From an uncultured Clostridia bacterium (lineage in GTDB: Bacteria; Bacillota; Clostridia; TANB77; CAG-508): 32,749 nucleotides of DNA. Shown here one piece after another: positions 1 through 7,834 of the stretch. The position numbers and the translations under genes are program-made. Under the pieces are notes generated by a model, which saw nothing but the letters and a program-made list of their open reading frames with translations, was not told the DNA's origin and searched no databases. The stretch is from NCBI GenBank assembly GCA_944391835.1, contig CALXVA010000008.1, positions 1 to 32,749 on the forward strand. Direction: 5' to 3'. The number at the start of each line of letters is the position of its first letter. Position 1 is the first letter of the stretch.

Positions 1-1394
1 TTAATCATATTATCTCTATTTAAAGGAGCTTCATCTGCAAACTCAACTTTAATTTTAAACAACTTTCTAAAATCTGGATCCATTGCAAGCAATGTTTGAT
101 AAATATTCTCATCACCAATTAAAATAACCTTTAAATCTAATGGAATAGGTTCTGGCTTTAACGAAATCATAACCATAGAAGAACGTGGGTCAGCAGCATT
201 TTCTATTCCTAAAGTTTTGCTTCTTAAAACTTTTTTTAAGGCATCATAACATAGACTATTTGTTAGTAAATCATTTGCTTGAAATACTAAATATCCACCA
301 TTTGCAATATGAAGAAGACCAGGCTTAAGCATTGTGAAATCAGTTTTTAGTGTACCATAATAGTTTTCGTACTCAAGTTTACCAAAAATGTTATGGTAAG
401 AATAGTTTGTATCTGCAACCAAAGGTGCACCCTCTAAGTTACTATTATCAATAAATAAATTAACTCTATAATTTAACCAAGGCTTGTACACTTCTGGGTG
501 AGCTGCTTGTGGACCTTGTAGTTTTCCTTCTATAGCTTTTTCATCAGCAGTAAATAGATTTATGTTCTTTAATATATCTTTTTTAATAGACTCTAGAAAA
601 TTATTTATCTTTTTATTTCTTTTATACTTGCTTTTTATTAAATTTATATGTCCGTTTATTGTAAGCAGAGCAACATTAGATTGCCACTCTTCAATACGCT
701 TATCAGACTCTCTCTCAATAGACTTAATTTCACTAATTGCAGTCATAATATGTTGTTGAACAATAGTAGACTTTTCTTCAAAATCTTTCTTTACTGCATC
801 ATCTAACTTGTTAAACTCATCTTCTGCAATAGTTTTACCATTTAAAATAGGCATCATATAAATACCATTTTGAGAAGACTTAACAGTAAAACCATATTCA
901 GCAGAAGTTTGATTCAACTTTTCAAGTAGAAGAGTACGCTTAGTTTCATATTCTTGCTTAATTAAATTTTTCTCTTTCTCAAAATCCTCATTATTAAAAG
1001 TATTTTTTATATCAGTCTTAATTTCATTTATAAAAGAATCCATTGTAGACTTAAATTCTTTACCCTGCCCAGCAGGAAGTGAAATAGCAACTGGTTCATT
1101 TGGATTATCGAAATTATATACATAGCACCAATCGTTTGGAACCTTTTTCTTTTTAGAAATAACACTTAAATAATTTTTCACATAAGAAGTTTTTCCAACT
1201 CCATAAGGACCTTCTACATATACATTATAACCATTTATATCTACATTTAAGCCAAACTCTAAAGCTTTTATACCACGCTCTTGGCCGATACCAGTGCTAG
1301 TTGGCTCTAATTCATCAGTTGTATTAAAATTCAATAATTTAGGATCACAAGTAACCTTTAATTCTTTGTATCCAAGTTCATTTTTTCTTTTCAT
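1..1394 (-). CDS. Lon-related ATP-dependent protease (AAA_32 type), partial
   Basis: The reading frame runs from ATG at 1394 off the left edge, giving about 464 N-terminal residues. A Walker A loop (GPYGVGKTS, about residues 62-70) follows a GIGQERGIKALEFGL segment. This is the arrangement of the Lon-related putative proteases typified by E. coli YcbZ, rather than canonical Lon. A long helical insert (about 130-300) precedes a segment with HIANGGYLVFQAND and later ADPRSSMVMISL, as expected for the rest of the AAA module. The lid and the Ser-Lys protease domain would lie outside the window, so proteolytic activity cannot be confirmed. The start is supported by TAAGGAGG just upstream. The gene follows tsaB-rimI on the same strand, with a palindromic repeat in the 75-bp gap. 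Role in the family: ATP-dependent cytosolic proteolysis, substrates unknown. Confidence 0.85.
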   Translation of the reverse strand, partial: MKRKNELGYKELKVTCDPKLLNFNTTDELEPTSTGIGQERGIKALEFGLNVDINGYNVYVEGPYGVGKTSYVKNYLSVISKKKKVPNDWCYVYNFDNPNEPVAISLPAGQGKEFKSTMDSFINEIKTDIKNTFNNEDFEKEKNLIKQEYETKRTLLLEKLNQTSAEYGFTVKSSQNGIYMMPILNGKTIAEDEFNKLDDAVKKDFEEKSTIVQQHIMTAISEIKSIERESDKRIEEWQSNVALLTINGHINLIKSKYKRNKKINNFLESIKKDILKNINLFTADEKAIEGKLQGPQAAHPEVYKPWLNYRVNLFIDNSNLEGAPLVADTNYSYHNIFGKLEYENYYGTLKTDFTMLKPGLLHIANGGYLVFQANDLLTNSLCYDALKKVLRSKTLGIENAADPRSSMVMISLKPEPIPLDLKVILIGDENIYQTLLAMDPDFRKLFKIKVEFADEAPLNRDNMI

Positions 1395-1418
1395 TAGTAA
1401 ATCCTCCTTAAAAATTTT

Positions 1419-1480
1419 GGCACTTTTGTGACTGTCACCGAAGTGCCATTTGGCACTTTTTGGGACAGGTTAAAGTGACA
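1419..1480 (-). repeat. REP-like palindromic element, copy A
   Basis: On the minus strand this reads TGTCACTTTAACCTGTCCC, then the palindrome AAGTGCCAAATGGCACTT, then CGGTGACAGTCAC and AAAGTGCC. It is nearly identical over about 55 bp to copy B at 16267-16323. The first ten bases encode the last codons and stop of tsaB-rimI, and the far end abuts the Shine-Dalgarno sequence of the Lon-related gene. The 8-bp stem of AAGTGCCA/TGGCACTT is perfect. Confidence 0.8.
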
Positions 1481-2816
1481 TTATAATTGCATCGTCTGTA
1501 TTATTATAATACTTTTTTCTTAAACCTATTCGCTTAAAACCAAATTTTTCATATAATTTTATTGCTTGAAAGTTTTTGTCGTTTACTTCTAACGTAATAC
1601 TTGTTAAGTTTTGTTTTTTTGCTTCGTCTATAAGTGCTTGCATAAGTTTTGAGCCTATTCCTAAATGCCTTTTATCTACTTTTGTGACTATATTCATAAT
1701 GTTAGTTTCATCGCAGATTTTAAGAAATCCTGCAAATCCAACTATTTCATCATCGATTTTGGCAATAATGTAAGTAGAATTAGGATTAGAAAAGTCATTC
1801 CTTAAAGTGTTGATGTTCCAAAATTTATCAAACTCTGTTTCAAAATTAGGTGTTATTGCATCAATATCGGAAGCATGCATTGGCATAATTTTAATTTTTT
1901 CTTCTAATGCTCTTTCTGCCTGAGATTTTTTTAAGTAGATAGGAGAGATAGAAGAAGAATAACCAAAATTACCTTGATTGTATTTGCACAAGGCAGATTT
2001 TGCCACACTATTACTATTTTGAAGATTATAGTTGTCTTCAGCAAATTGAACCAATATGGAAGTAGTTGATGTGGCAGATGCTATATTTGAATCTGGAACA
2101 ACATTAAAATCAAAAGCAGTTTTTAGTTTTTCTTGATGTACGATTGTTCCATCTCCAACCAAAATTATGTTATGAAATTTTTGTCTTAATATGTTATTAG
2201 CTGTTTCTTCATTTTCAATGTCTAATACTTCTATGTTTGAGATTTTATTATTTATTGCTTTTGAGCCAACTATAGTAGCCTTTATCTTTGAAATAGCTAT
2301 ATCAATATTTTCTGCAAACATTTCTATTTGATTACAAAATGTATTTCCAGTATCATTTTTATTTAAACTGTATAATCCACAATATACATTGTTGTTTTTG
2401 GCATCAATTAAAGAACAAATTAAAGTACTCTCCAAGTTGCCTAAGTTATTTGTATTGGTTGTCGCTTTTATAGTTCTAGATATTTCAGATTTTATATCAG
2501 TTTCTATAACGTTATATGCTAAACTTTCTAATGAACTAACACCAACTATAGGAATGTGTTTAACATCTGAAAATGCTTTAATTGTGGCAATGCCAATTCT
2601 AACACCAGTAAACGAGCCAGGACCAGTACAAACTGCTAAAAGAGATATATCATCTAAAGTAAGATTTGTACTTTTAAAAGCAGTATCGACCATAGGCATT
2701 AGCTTTACGGAATGAGTTTTTTCATCGTCATTGCTTAAATGTATTAAAATATTTTCGTTATCTGAAATTGTGACACCGCATATTTTTGATGAAGTGTCTA
2801 TACTTAAAATTTTCAT
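1470..2816 (-). CDS. tsaB-rimI: TsaB-RimI fusion: t6A37 synthesis subunit plus N-acetyltransferase
   Basis: The 448-residue protein has two parts. The N-terminal part is TsaB, the ASKHA-fold partner of TsaD in making t6A37 on ANN-decoding tRNAs: SIDTSS at 5-10 and CTGPGSFTGVRIG around 63-75. The C-terminal 141 residues (about 308-448) are a GNAT domain of RimI type. They carry a modified acetyl-CoA loop, KRHLGIGSKL (about 382-391), and the typical LEVNDKNFQAIKLYEKFGF and RKKYYNN segments. TsaB-RimI fusions are known in Bacillota. The TsaB half is longer than usual, with a poorly conserved, Asn/Thr-rich stretch at roughly 110-300. The gene starts 54 bp after tsaE ends, so the two are probably cotranscribed. 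The last codons (MSL and stop) lie inside repeat copy A. Confidence 0.93.
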   Translation of the reverse strand: MKILSIDTSSKICGVTISDNENILIHLSNDDEKTHSVKLMPMVDTAFKSTNLTLDDISLLAVCTGPGSFTGVRIGIATIKAFSDVKHIPIVGVSSLESLAYNVIETDIKSEISRTIKATTNTNNLGNLESTLICSLIDAKNNNVYCGLYSLNKNDTGNTFCNQIEMFAENIDIAISKIKATIVGSKAINNKISNIEVLDIENEETANNILRQKFHNIILVGDGTIVHQEKLKTAFDFNVVPDSNIASATSTTSILVQFAEDNYNLQNSNSVAKSALCKYNQGNFGYSSSISPIYLKKSQAERALEEKIKIMPMHASDIDAITPNFETEFDKFWNINTLRNDFSNPNSTYIIAKIDDEIVGFAGFLKICDETNIMNIVTKVDKRHLGIGSKLMQALIDEAKKQNLTSITLEVNDKNFQAIKLYEKFGFKRIGLRKKYYNNTDDAIIMSL

Positions 2817-2870
2817 TTTATTGTCCTTTCTTAATATAGTATTTGGCTTTGATAATACTCTAAAAATTTA

Positions 2871-3299
2871 CTATTTCTCAATTTTTTCAATAGTCAATTT
2901 TCTATAACTTACATCGTCATCACTTTTACTAAAAGAAATTTTGGTATATGGTTTAGGCAAAATATCTTCTATTAATTCGCCCCATTCAATAAGGCAAATT
3001 CCTTTAGAAAAATATTCTTCCCCACCAATAGCAAAAAATTCATCAGAATCTTCTAATCTATATACATCAAAATGATAGATGTTAACTGTATCTGAATTAT
3101 ATTCATTTACTATAGTAAATGTGGGACTAGATATTTCATCTTGCAAATTAAAATTTTCTAGAATGCCTTGAACAAATTTTGTTTTACCAGAACCAAGCTC
3201 ACCAGAAAGTACAATAATGTCTCCAGCTTTTAGGTTTTGGGCATAATTTTTAGCAAAATCTATTGTATCTTGTTCACTTTTTGAAATATATGTACTCAT
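2871..3299 (-). CDS. tsaE: tRNA t6A37 synthesis ATPase TsaE
   Basis: The 142-residue protein is the normal length for TsaE (YjeE), the small P-loop ATPase that regulates or resets the TsaB-TsaD complex during threonylcarbamoyl transfer to A37 of tRNA. Walker A is GELGSGKT at 33-40. The family motif SPTFTIVNEY follows, and the LIEWGE segment provides the Walker B-like region. It is first in a minus-strand run with tsaB-rimI, matching the usual tsaE-tsaB-rimI order of Bacillota. The start at 3299 is preceded by AAAGGAAAGG and by a strong promoter. Confidence 0.96.
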   Translation of the reverse strand: MSTYISKSEQDTIDFAKNYAQNLKAGDIIVLSGELGSGKTKFVQGILENFNLQDEISSPTFTIVNEYNSDTVNIYHFDVYRLEDSDEFFAIGGEEYFSKGICLIEWGELIEDILPKPYTKISFSKSDDDVSYRKLTIEKIEK

Positions 3300-3328
3300 A
3301 TTTTTCCCTTTCCTTTAATATCTACAAT

Positions 3329-3357
3329 ATTGTATATTAAACTACATTTTTTGTAAA
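3329..3357 (-). promoter_or_regulatory. Sigma-A promoter of tsaE operon
   Basis: On the minus strand there is TTTACA (3357-3352), a 17-bp spacer and TACAAT (3334-3329), about 30 bp before the tsaE start. Divergent from the promoter at 3412. Confidence 0.7.
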
Positions 3358-3411
3358 GAAAATACACGAAAAAAACAAAAAAAATTACCCTGAAAAATAC
3401 TAAAGAATAGG

Positions 3412-3440
3412 TTGACTCAAAAAAATAATAATGATATACT
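3412..3440 (+). promoter_or_regulatory. Sigma-A promoter of the surface-protein genes
   Basis: TTGACT at 3412-3417, a 17-bp spacer and TATACT at 3435-3440, about 48 bp upstream of the ATG at 3488, which has its own GAGGAGGAA Shine-Dalgarno sequence. Confidence 0.8.
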
Positions 3441-3487
3441 GTATACGAGAAAATTGTCGATAAAACTAATGAGGAGGAAACAAAAAT

Positions 3488-5311
3488 ATGAACTTTAAAT
3501 TAATAAAATGTATTAACATATTATTAATTATTATATTATTAGCAGGAATATTCATAGCAACGTTTCTAACGAACAAAGCGGAAGCAAAAGAACAAAATAC
3601 AGAAGTATACAAAAAAGGAAGTGACATATTAGACGATTATCCGGGCTATTCTGATTTATTAGATGATTTGTTAGAAGAACATCCAAACTGGACTTTCACA
3701 ATTCTATTTACCGGGCTTGATTGGAATACAGTTATCAGAAATGAGACTACAGTAGAACACGGCAGAAATTTAGTACAGGGAAAAACAGGAGCTTGGATAT
3801 GCTCTGTCTGTGGTGATAAAGCCTATGACAATGGAAGTTGGAGATGTGCTTCAACTGCAACAGTAGAGTACTATATGGATCCAAGAAATTCTTTATATGA
3901 TGAAACATATTTATTTCAATTTGAAAATTTAAAATGGTCTGACAATACATATACAATATCTGGTATAGAGAAAATACTAGATGGATGTGATTATTTATTA
4001 GAAGACAAAATTACATATACAAATACAAAAAATAAAAAAGTAACAATAGATAAAACTTATGCAGAAGTTATAATGGAGGCAGCAGAAGAAGCAGGAATAA
4101 GCCCTTATCATTTAGCATCAAGAATAAGGCAAGAGCAAGGAACGGGAGATAGTGCTTCTGCAACTGCAACAGGTACTTATTCTGGATATACAGGCTACTA
4201 TAACTTTTTAAATGTAAATGCATCTGGAAATGGTTCTTCAACAATTATAAAAAATGCATTAGAATATGCAAAGAAAAAAGGATGGGACACACCTGTAAAA
4301 GCAATAGAGGGTGGAGCAGAATTTCTAGTAAAATCTTATATTCAATATGGGCAAAATACATTATATTTGCAAAAATTTGATGTAGATGACAGTGACGGAG
4401 ATTTATACTGGCATCAATATCAACAAAATGTAGCTGCAGCAAAAACAGAATGTGTGGATATAATGCAGTCATATAAGGAAATAGATGAAAATTTAAATTT
4501 GCCATTCAACTTTGTTATACCAGTATTTGAAAATATGCCAGAAACAAAGTGTGCAATGCCAGGAACCGAATCTATAGTAACACAGAACATAGAAATAACA
4601 GATTCATCTGTGGTTGTGTATAAATCAAAAGATAAATCTTCAACAAAACTTGCTACTTTGAAAAAAGGAGAAAAGGTTTTAAGAATAGAAATTGACAATA
4701 ATAAAACAAATGGATATAAATGGAGCAAGGTTGTATTAAGTAACGGAAAGAAAGGTTATGTTATAACGGAAGGATTTAAAGTTATAGCAGACGTTACAAA
4801 TTGCAACATAGAGGCAGTTGCAATAGAACCAGGTAATGTTAGAAATGGACCTGGAACGTCAGGTACAAATGTACTATTAACATTAACAGAAGGACAGAGA
4901 GTAACAATAATAGAAAAAGGAAAGTATAACAATATAGATGGATATGACTGGTCAAGAATAGTACTTGCAGATGGAACTCAAGGTTATGTAGTTGCCAGAT
5001 ATTTGGAAGAAGTAGATGATTCTGGTTCTACCGATTCAGGAGCAGAAATTGTTGAAGTTGTATGTGATGGTGGATTAACACTAAGAAAAGAACCAGGAAC
5101 AAGCTCAAGTATTTTAGGATATATAGACAAAGGAGAATATTTGACTAGAATAGAAAAAAATTCTGCAAATAAAAATGGATATATATGGGATAAGGTTGTA
5201 ACAGACTCTGGTACTACAGGATATGTTGCAAGAGGCGACGATGATGAAGATTATATACAGGTGGTAAATAGTAGTTCAGGAAATGCTTCAAATGAACGGA
5301 ACAGCAATTGA
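3488..5311 (+). CDS. Secreted glucosaminidase-like cell-wall protein with three SH3b domains
   Basis: The 607-residue protein has a hydrophobic signal segment at about 8-28, with AEA near 31-33 as a possible cleavage site. A domain at about 45-335 has HPNWTFTILFTGLDWNTVI and SRIRQEQGTG followed by TYSGYTGYYNFLNV. This pattern is typical of clostridial endo-beta-N-acetylglucosaminidase-like hydrolases of the lysozyme superfamily, and Glu216 in RQEQG is the likely acid. A CxxC/C cluster (CSVC at 105-108, Cys120) sits in an insert. Three SH3b repeats follow at about 365-430, 437-510 and 518-585. The C terminus ends abruptly in an Asn/Ser-rich tail (ASNERNSN), and a dockerin module continues in another frame. 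A probable frameshift therefore cuts the natural C terminus. Likely role: peptidoglycan hydrolysis outside the membrane. The hydrolase assignment rests on motif reading only. Confidence 0.75.
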   Translation: MNFKLIKCINILLIIILLAGIFIATFLTNKAEAKEQNTEVYKKGSDILDDYPGYSDLLDDLLEEHPNWTFTILFTGLDWNTVIRNETTVEHGRNLVQGKTGAWICSVCGDKAYDNGSWRCASTATVEYYMDPRNSLYDETYLFQFENLKWSDNTYTISGIEKILDGCDYLLEDKITYTNTKNKKVTIDKTYAEVIMEAAEEAGISPYHLASRIRQEQGTGDSASATATGTYSGYTGYYNFLNVNASGNGSSTIIKNALEYAKKKGWDTPVKAIEGGAEFLVKSYIQYGQNTLYLQKFDVDDSDGDLYWHQYQQNVAAAKTECVDIMQSYKEIDENLNLPFNFVIPVFENMPETKCAMPGTESIVTQNIEITDSSVVVYKSKDKSSTKLATLKKGEKVLRIEIDNNKTNGYKWSKVVLSNGKKGYVITEGFKVIADVTNCNIEAVAIEPGNVRNGPGTSGTNVLLTLTEGQRVTIIEKGKYNNIDGYDWSRIVLADGTQGYVVARYLEEVDDSGSTDSGAEIVEVVCDGGLTLRKEPGTSSSILGYIDKGEYLTRIEKNSANKNGYIWDKVVTDSGTTGYVARGDDDEDYIQVVNSSSGNASNERNSN

Positions 5312-5675
5312 AATTAAAAAATCGAATTTAATATGTGAGCCTGGTACAGGAGTTAGTAATGTTTTAGAGCAACTATCAGACGTTGTTGTTAGAGATTCTA
5401 ATGGAAAAAAAGTGACTACGGGTAGTATTGGAACAGGATACACAATAGAATATGAAGGAAAAAAATATACTGTAGTAAAAATGGGTGATGTAAATGGAGA
5501 TGGAAAGGTAAATACTACAGATGCATTAAATGCTTTAAGATATGATGTTGATATAGTATCACTAAATAAATATGAAGTTACAGCTTTAGATTTAAATAGA
5601 GACGGAAAAAGTGATACACTTGATGCTCGTATACTATTAAAATATGATGTTGGATTAGAAAATATAGAAATTTAA
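5268..5675 (+). pseudogene. Dockerin type I tail, out of frame with upstream gene
   Basis: This frame is open from 5268; the first ATG is at 5283 and another at 5292. It encodes up to 130 residues after the ATG. A short beta-rich segment (VSNVLEQLSDVVVRDSNGK, YTIEYEGKKYTVVKMG) leads into two dockerin calcium loops: DVNGDGKVNTTDALNALRYD and DLNRDGKSDTLDARILLKYD. It overlaps the end of the SH3b protein by 29-44 bp in a different frame and has no signal peptide. Alone it would stay in the cytoplasm, where a dockerin makes little sense. The simplest reading is one ancestral secreted protein (hydrolase, SH3b, dockerin) broken by a single-base indel between 5268 and 5311. Alternatives are a programmed shift, a sequencing error, or translational reinitiation at 5283/5292 (a weak CAGGA lies upstream). 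Confidence 0.75.
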
Positions 5676-5689
5676 CATAGGAGGAAAAA

Positions 5690-7405
5690 ATGTTTAAAGT
5701 AAAGAAAGTAATTATATTTGCAATAATATTTTTAGCAATATTGATTATACCAAATATTGCTGAAGCAAGAGTAGTAACTAATGATCCTACAGTTTCATCT
5801 GGTGAAAAGGTAAATATTACGGTAACAACTACAAATCCTGTTTCATCTTTTAAAATAGAAATATTAGATAAAGGAGGATTAATATTTGATTCTGTTAGTG
5901 GAAATGAAATTTTTTTAAGTGAAAATAATCCTTATACTGGCACTGTAAATGGTATTAGTACAAATAAAACGAGTACGACACTAGCAACATATACTTTTAC
6001 AGCACCAGAAGTAAATAGTACTAAGGAATTTGTAGTTAAATTTTCTGTTACGGGTATGGATAATGAAAGTGATACTACTAACACTTCAACTGTAACAGTA
6101 AAACCTAAAGAAACATCATCTGGTGGAGATTCAGAAGGAAATAATAATAGTGGAGGAAACTCTAGTAAACCATCAGATACTGAAGAAGAAGCACCTAGTA
6201 TTAGCTTTTCATCAAGAAATGAAACTGTATATGCTACAAGTAGTGTAAATGTTAGATCAAGTTGTAGTACTAGCAGTAATAAGAATATAATAGGTTCATT
6301 AGATATAGGTGATAGTGTAACTAGAACTGGTATAGGCTCTGGATGGAGTAGAATTACATATAATGGCCAAACAGCTTATGTAAGTAGTGATTACCTTGAC
6401 ACAAAGAATCCAATTGATACAGAAAAAGAGCAAGAGCCGGAGGAAGAGGAAGAAAAAGAAAATGAAGAAGAAAAATCTAATGTAAAAACACTAAAATCTT
6501 TAACCGTTGAACGATTTACATTAGAGCCAGAATTTGATCCAAATATAACAGAATACAGTTTAACAGTAGGTGCTGATGTAGAAAAATTAGATATTGGAGT
6601 TATAGCAGAAGATCCAAAATCAACTGTAGAAATTGTCGGAAATAATGAGCTTCTAATTGGAGAAAACACAGTAAATGTAAAAGTAACAGCAGAAGATGGT
6701 ACAGTAAGAACATATACAATAAATGTAACAAAAGTAGCTGATGTTGGAGTAAAATTATCAGAGTTAAGTATAGAAAGTTATACGTTATCTCCTGAATTTA
6801 GTAGTGATGTATTTGAATACACATTAAATATAACAGATACAAGCATAACAAATCTTGCTATAAATGCAAAATCAGATGAAGAAAATGTTGATATTGAAAT
6901 TGTTGGAAATAATGAGTTAAAACTAGGAAAAAATATTATAACAATACTTGTTACATCAAAAAACGATAATTTAACGACAACATATCAAATTGTTGTTAAT
7001 ATAGAAGAAACACAACCCGAAAACAATCAAATTATAGCTGGAATTGATAATAATGATTTGTTTATGTATATAGGAATTGGAGTAGTAGTTCTAGTAATAC
7101 TTATAATTATTATAGTTGTTATTGTTAGAAAACGTAGAAATGCAAAAGAAACTGATGATTACGATGATGAGGAAGATTTTGCACCATTAAATACATATAG
7201 TTTAGAAAATATTTCTAATGATGAGAAATCTGAAAAGTTAGAAAATACAGATTTAAATAGTAACAAAGATACAACTATAACGGATAATGCAGAACAAGAT
7301 AATGAAAATAAAAGAAAAGAGAAATTAGATGAATTTAGTAGTTATGCTTCTTCAAGTGATTCTGATGCAAATACAACAACGCGTAAAAGAGGAAAACATT
7401 TTTAA
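5690..7405 (+). CDS. Membrane-anchored surface protein: cohesin-like, SH3b, two cadherin-like domains
   Basis: The 571-residue type I membrane protein has a signal peptide at 1-26 ending AEA. A beta-sandwich module at about 27-140 begins VVTNDPTVSSGEKVNITV and ends VVKFSVTG; its outline resembles cohesin or Ig-like modules, but the family is uncertain. Then come a Gly/Ser/Asn linker, an SH3b domain (about 176-236), a Glu-rich linker, two cadherin-like beta-sandwich repeats (about 268-348 and 355-438, each with a VEIVGNNEL-type strand), a transmembrane helix at 458-479 followed by RKRR, and a 90-residue acidic cytoplasmic tail. There is no LPxTG-like sorting signal, so anchoring is by the membrane helix. 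It starts 14 bp after the dockerin frame with TAGGAGGAAAAA, so the two are cotranscribed. Inferred role: surface anchor or receptor, perhaps for the dockerin of its neighbour. Confidence 0.7.
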   Translation: MFKVKKVIIFAIIFLAILIIPNIAEARVVTNDPTVSSGEKVNITVTTTNPVSSFKIEILDKGGLIFDSVSGNEIFLSENNPYTGTVNGISTNKTSTTLATYTFTAPEVNSTKEFVVKFSVTGMDNESDTTNTSTVTVKPKETSSGGDSEGNNNSGGNSSKPSDTEEEAPSISFSSRNETVYATSSVNVRSSCSTSSNKNIIGSLDIGDSVTRTGIGSGWSRITYNGQTAYVSSDYLDTKNPIDTEKEQEPEEEEEKENEEEKSNVKTLKSLTVERFTLEPEFDPNITEYSLTVGADVEKLDIGVIAEDPKSTVEIVGNNELLIGENTVNVKVTAEDGTVRTYTINVTKVADVGVKLSELSIESYTLSPEFSSDVFEYTLNITDTSITNLAINAKSDEENVDIEIVGNNELKLGKNIITILVTSKNDNLTTTYQIVVNIEETQPENNQIIAGIDNNDLFMYIGIGVVVLVILIIIIVVIVRKRRNAKETDDYDDEEDFAPLNTYSLENISNDEKSEKLENTDLNSNKDTTITDNAEQDNENKRKEKLDEFSSYASSSDSDANTTTRKRGKHF

Positions 7406-7410
7406 TTATA

Positions 7411-7440
7411 TTTACAAAAACAAATGTAATATGATATAAT
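7411..7440 (+). promoter_or_regulatory. Promoter of tRNA-Thr
   Basis: TTTACA at 7411-7416, an 18-bp spacer, and TATAAT at 7435-7440 with extended TGa. A 15-bp hairpin (7442-7481) lies between it and the tRNA. Confidence 0.65.
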
Positions 7441-7441
7441 T

Positions 7442-7481
7442 CAAAGGCAAAAAGTAGTGTAAAAAATACTTTTTGTCTTTG
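7442..7481 (+). other. Stem-loop in tRNA-Thr leader
   Basis: CAAAGGCAAAAAGTA pairs with TACTTTTTGTCTTTG, with one G-T wobble and a 10-nt loop. No T-run follows, so it is not a clear terminator. It probably forms in the 5' leader of the tRNA transcript, or it marks the end of the surface-protein mRNA. Confidence 0.5.
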
Positions 7482-7494
7482 AAATTTAATATAT

Positions 7495-7570
7495 GCCAAT
7501 ATAGCTCAGTTGGTAGAGCAACGGATTCGTAACCCGTAGGTCAGCAGTTCGATTCTGCTTATTGGCTCCA
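7495..7570 (+). tRNA. tRNA-Thr(CGT)
   Basis: A 76-nt cloverleaf with acceptor GCCAATA/TATTGGC, perfect pairing, and an encoded CCA end. The anticodon loop TTCGTAA gives CGT, reading ACG. The anticodon stem ACGGA/CCCGT has one A-C mismatch next to the loop. The T-arm is AGCAG-TTCGATT-CTGCT. Confidence 0.93.
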
Positions 7571-7575
7571 AAAAA

Positions 7576-7634
7576 TACTCCATTGAAATTCAAATATTAT
7601 TTAAAAATTAATATTTTAGAGCTTTATGAGAGTA
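7576..7634 (+). repeat. 59-nt hairpin element, copy 1
   Basis: An imperfect inverted repeat from TACTCCATTGAAATTC to GAGCTTTATGAGAGTA just downstream of the tRNA-Thr CCA end. It is related in sequence, exact length and flanking GGCTCCAAAA to the hairpin at 8733-8791. There is no T-run after it. Confidence 0.55.
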
Positions 7635-7712
7635 AAATATTTAAACTTATTGCTATAAATTATTATACATAATTTTAATAAATATTCATATAATATTAAT
7701 GTCAAATTCTAT

Positions 7713-7823
7713 TTGACAAGTTAAATATTATATGTTAAAATATATTTAACTTAACCCTCTACTACTTTTGTAGTAAGACGGGAGCCTAAATGATTTTGGA
7801 GAGTTCTAGCAACTCTCCTTTTT
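7713..7823 (+). ncRNA. Candidate small RNA with own promoter and terminator
   Basis: A strong promoter (TTGACA 7713-7718, 17-bp spacer, TAAAAT 7736-7741) is followed within about 75 nt by a Rho-independent terminator: GGAGAGTT-ctagc-AACTCTCC then TTTTT, at 7798-7823. The intended transcript (about 7748-7823) contains a hairpin TACTACttttGTAGTA and GACGGGAGCC. An 11-codon frame, ATG at 7790 to TAA at 7825 (MILESSSNSPF), has GGGAG five bases upstream and runs through the terminator stem, so a leader peptide is also possible. Nothing on the plus strand follows that it could control in cis. The transcript converges on the MazF-like gene, whose stop is only 12 bp away. No known RNA family is recognised. 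Confidence 0.45.
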
Positions 7824-7834
7824 AAGTACTATAA

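Noticed and set aside
5690-7405. Sortase substrate for the class B sortase at 23.4 kb
   Set aside because: The C terminus is a membrane helix followed by a 90-residue cytoplasmic tail, without an LPxTG or NPQTN-like motif.
7748-7823. Known riboswitch or T-box leader
   Set aside because: No T-box sequence, no recognisable riboswitch core, and no plus-strand gene downstream to regulate.
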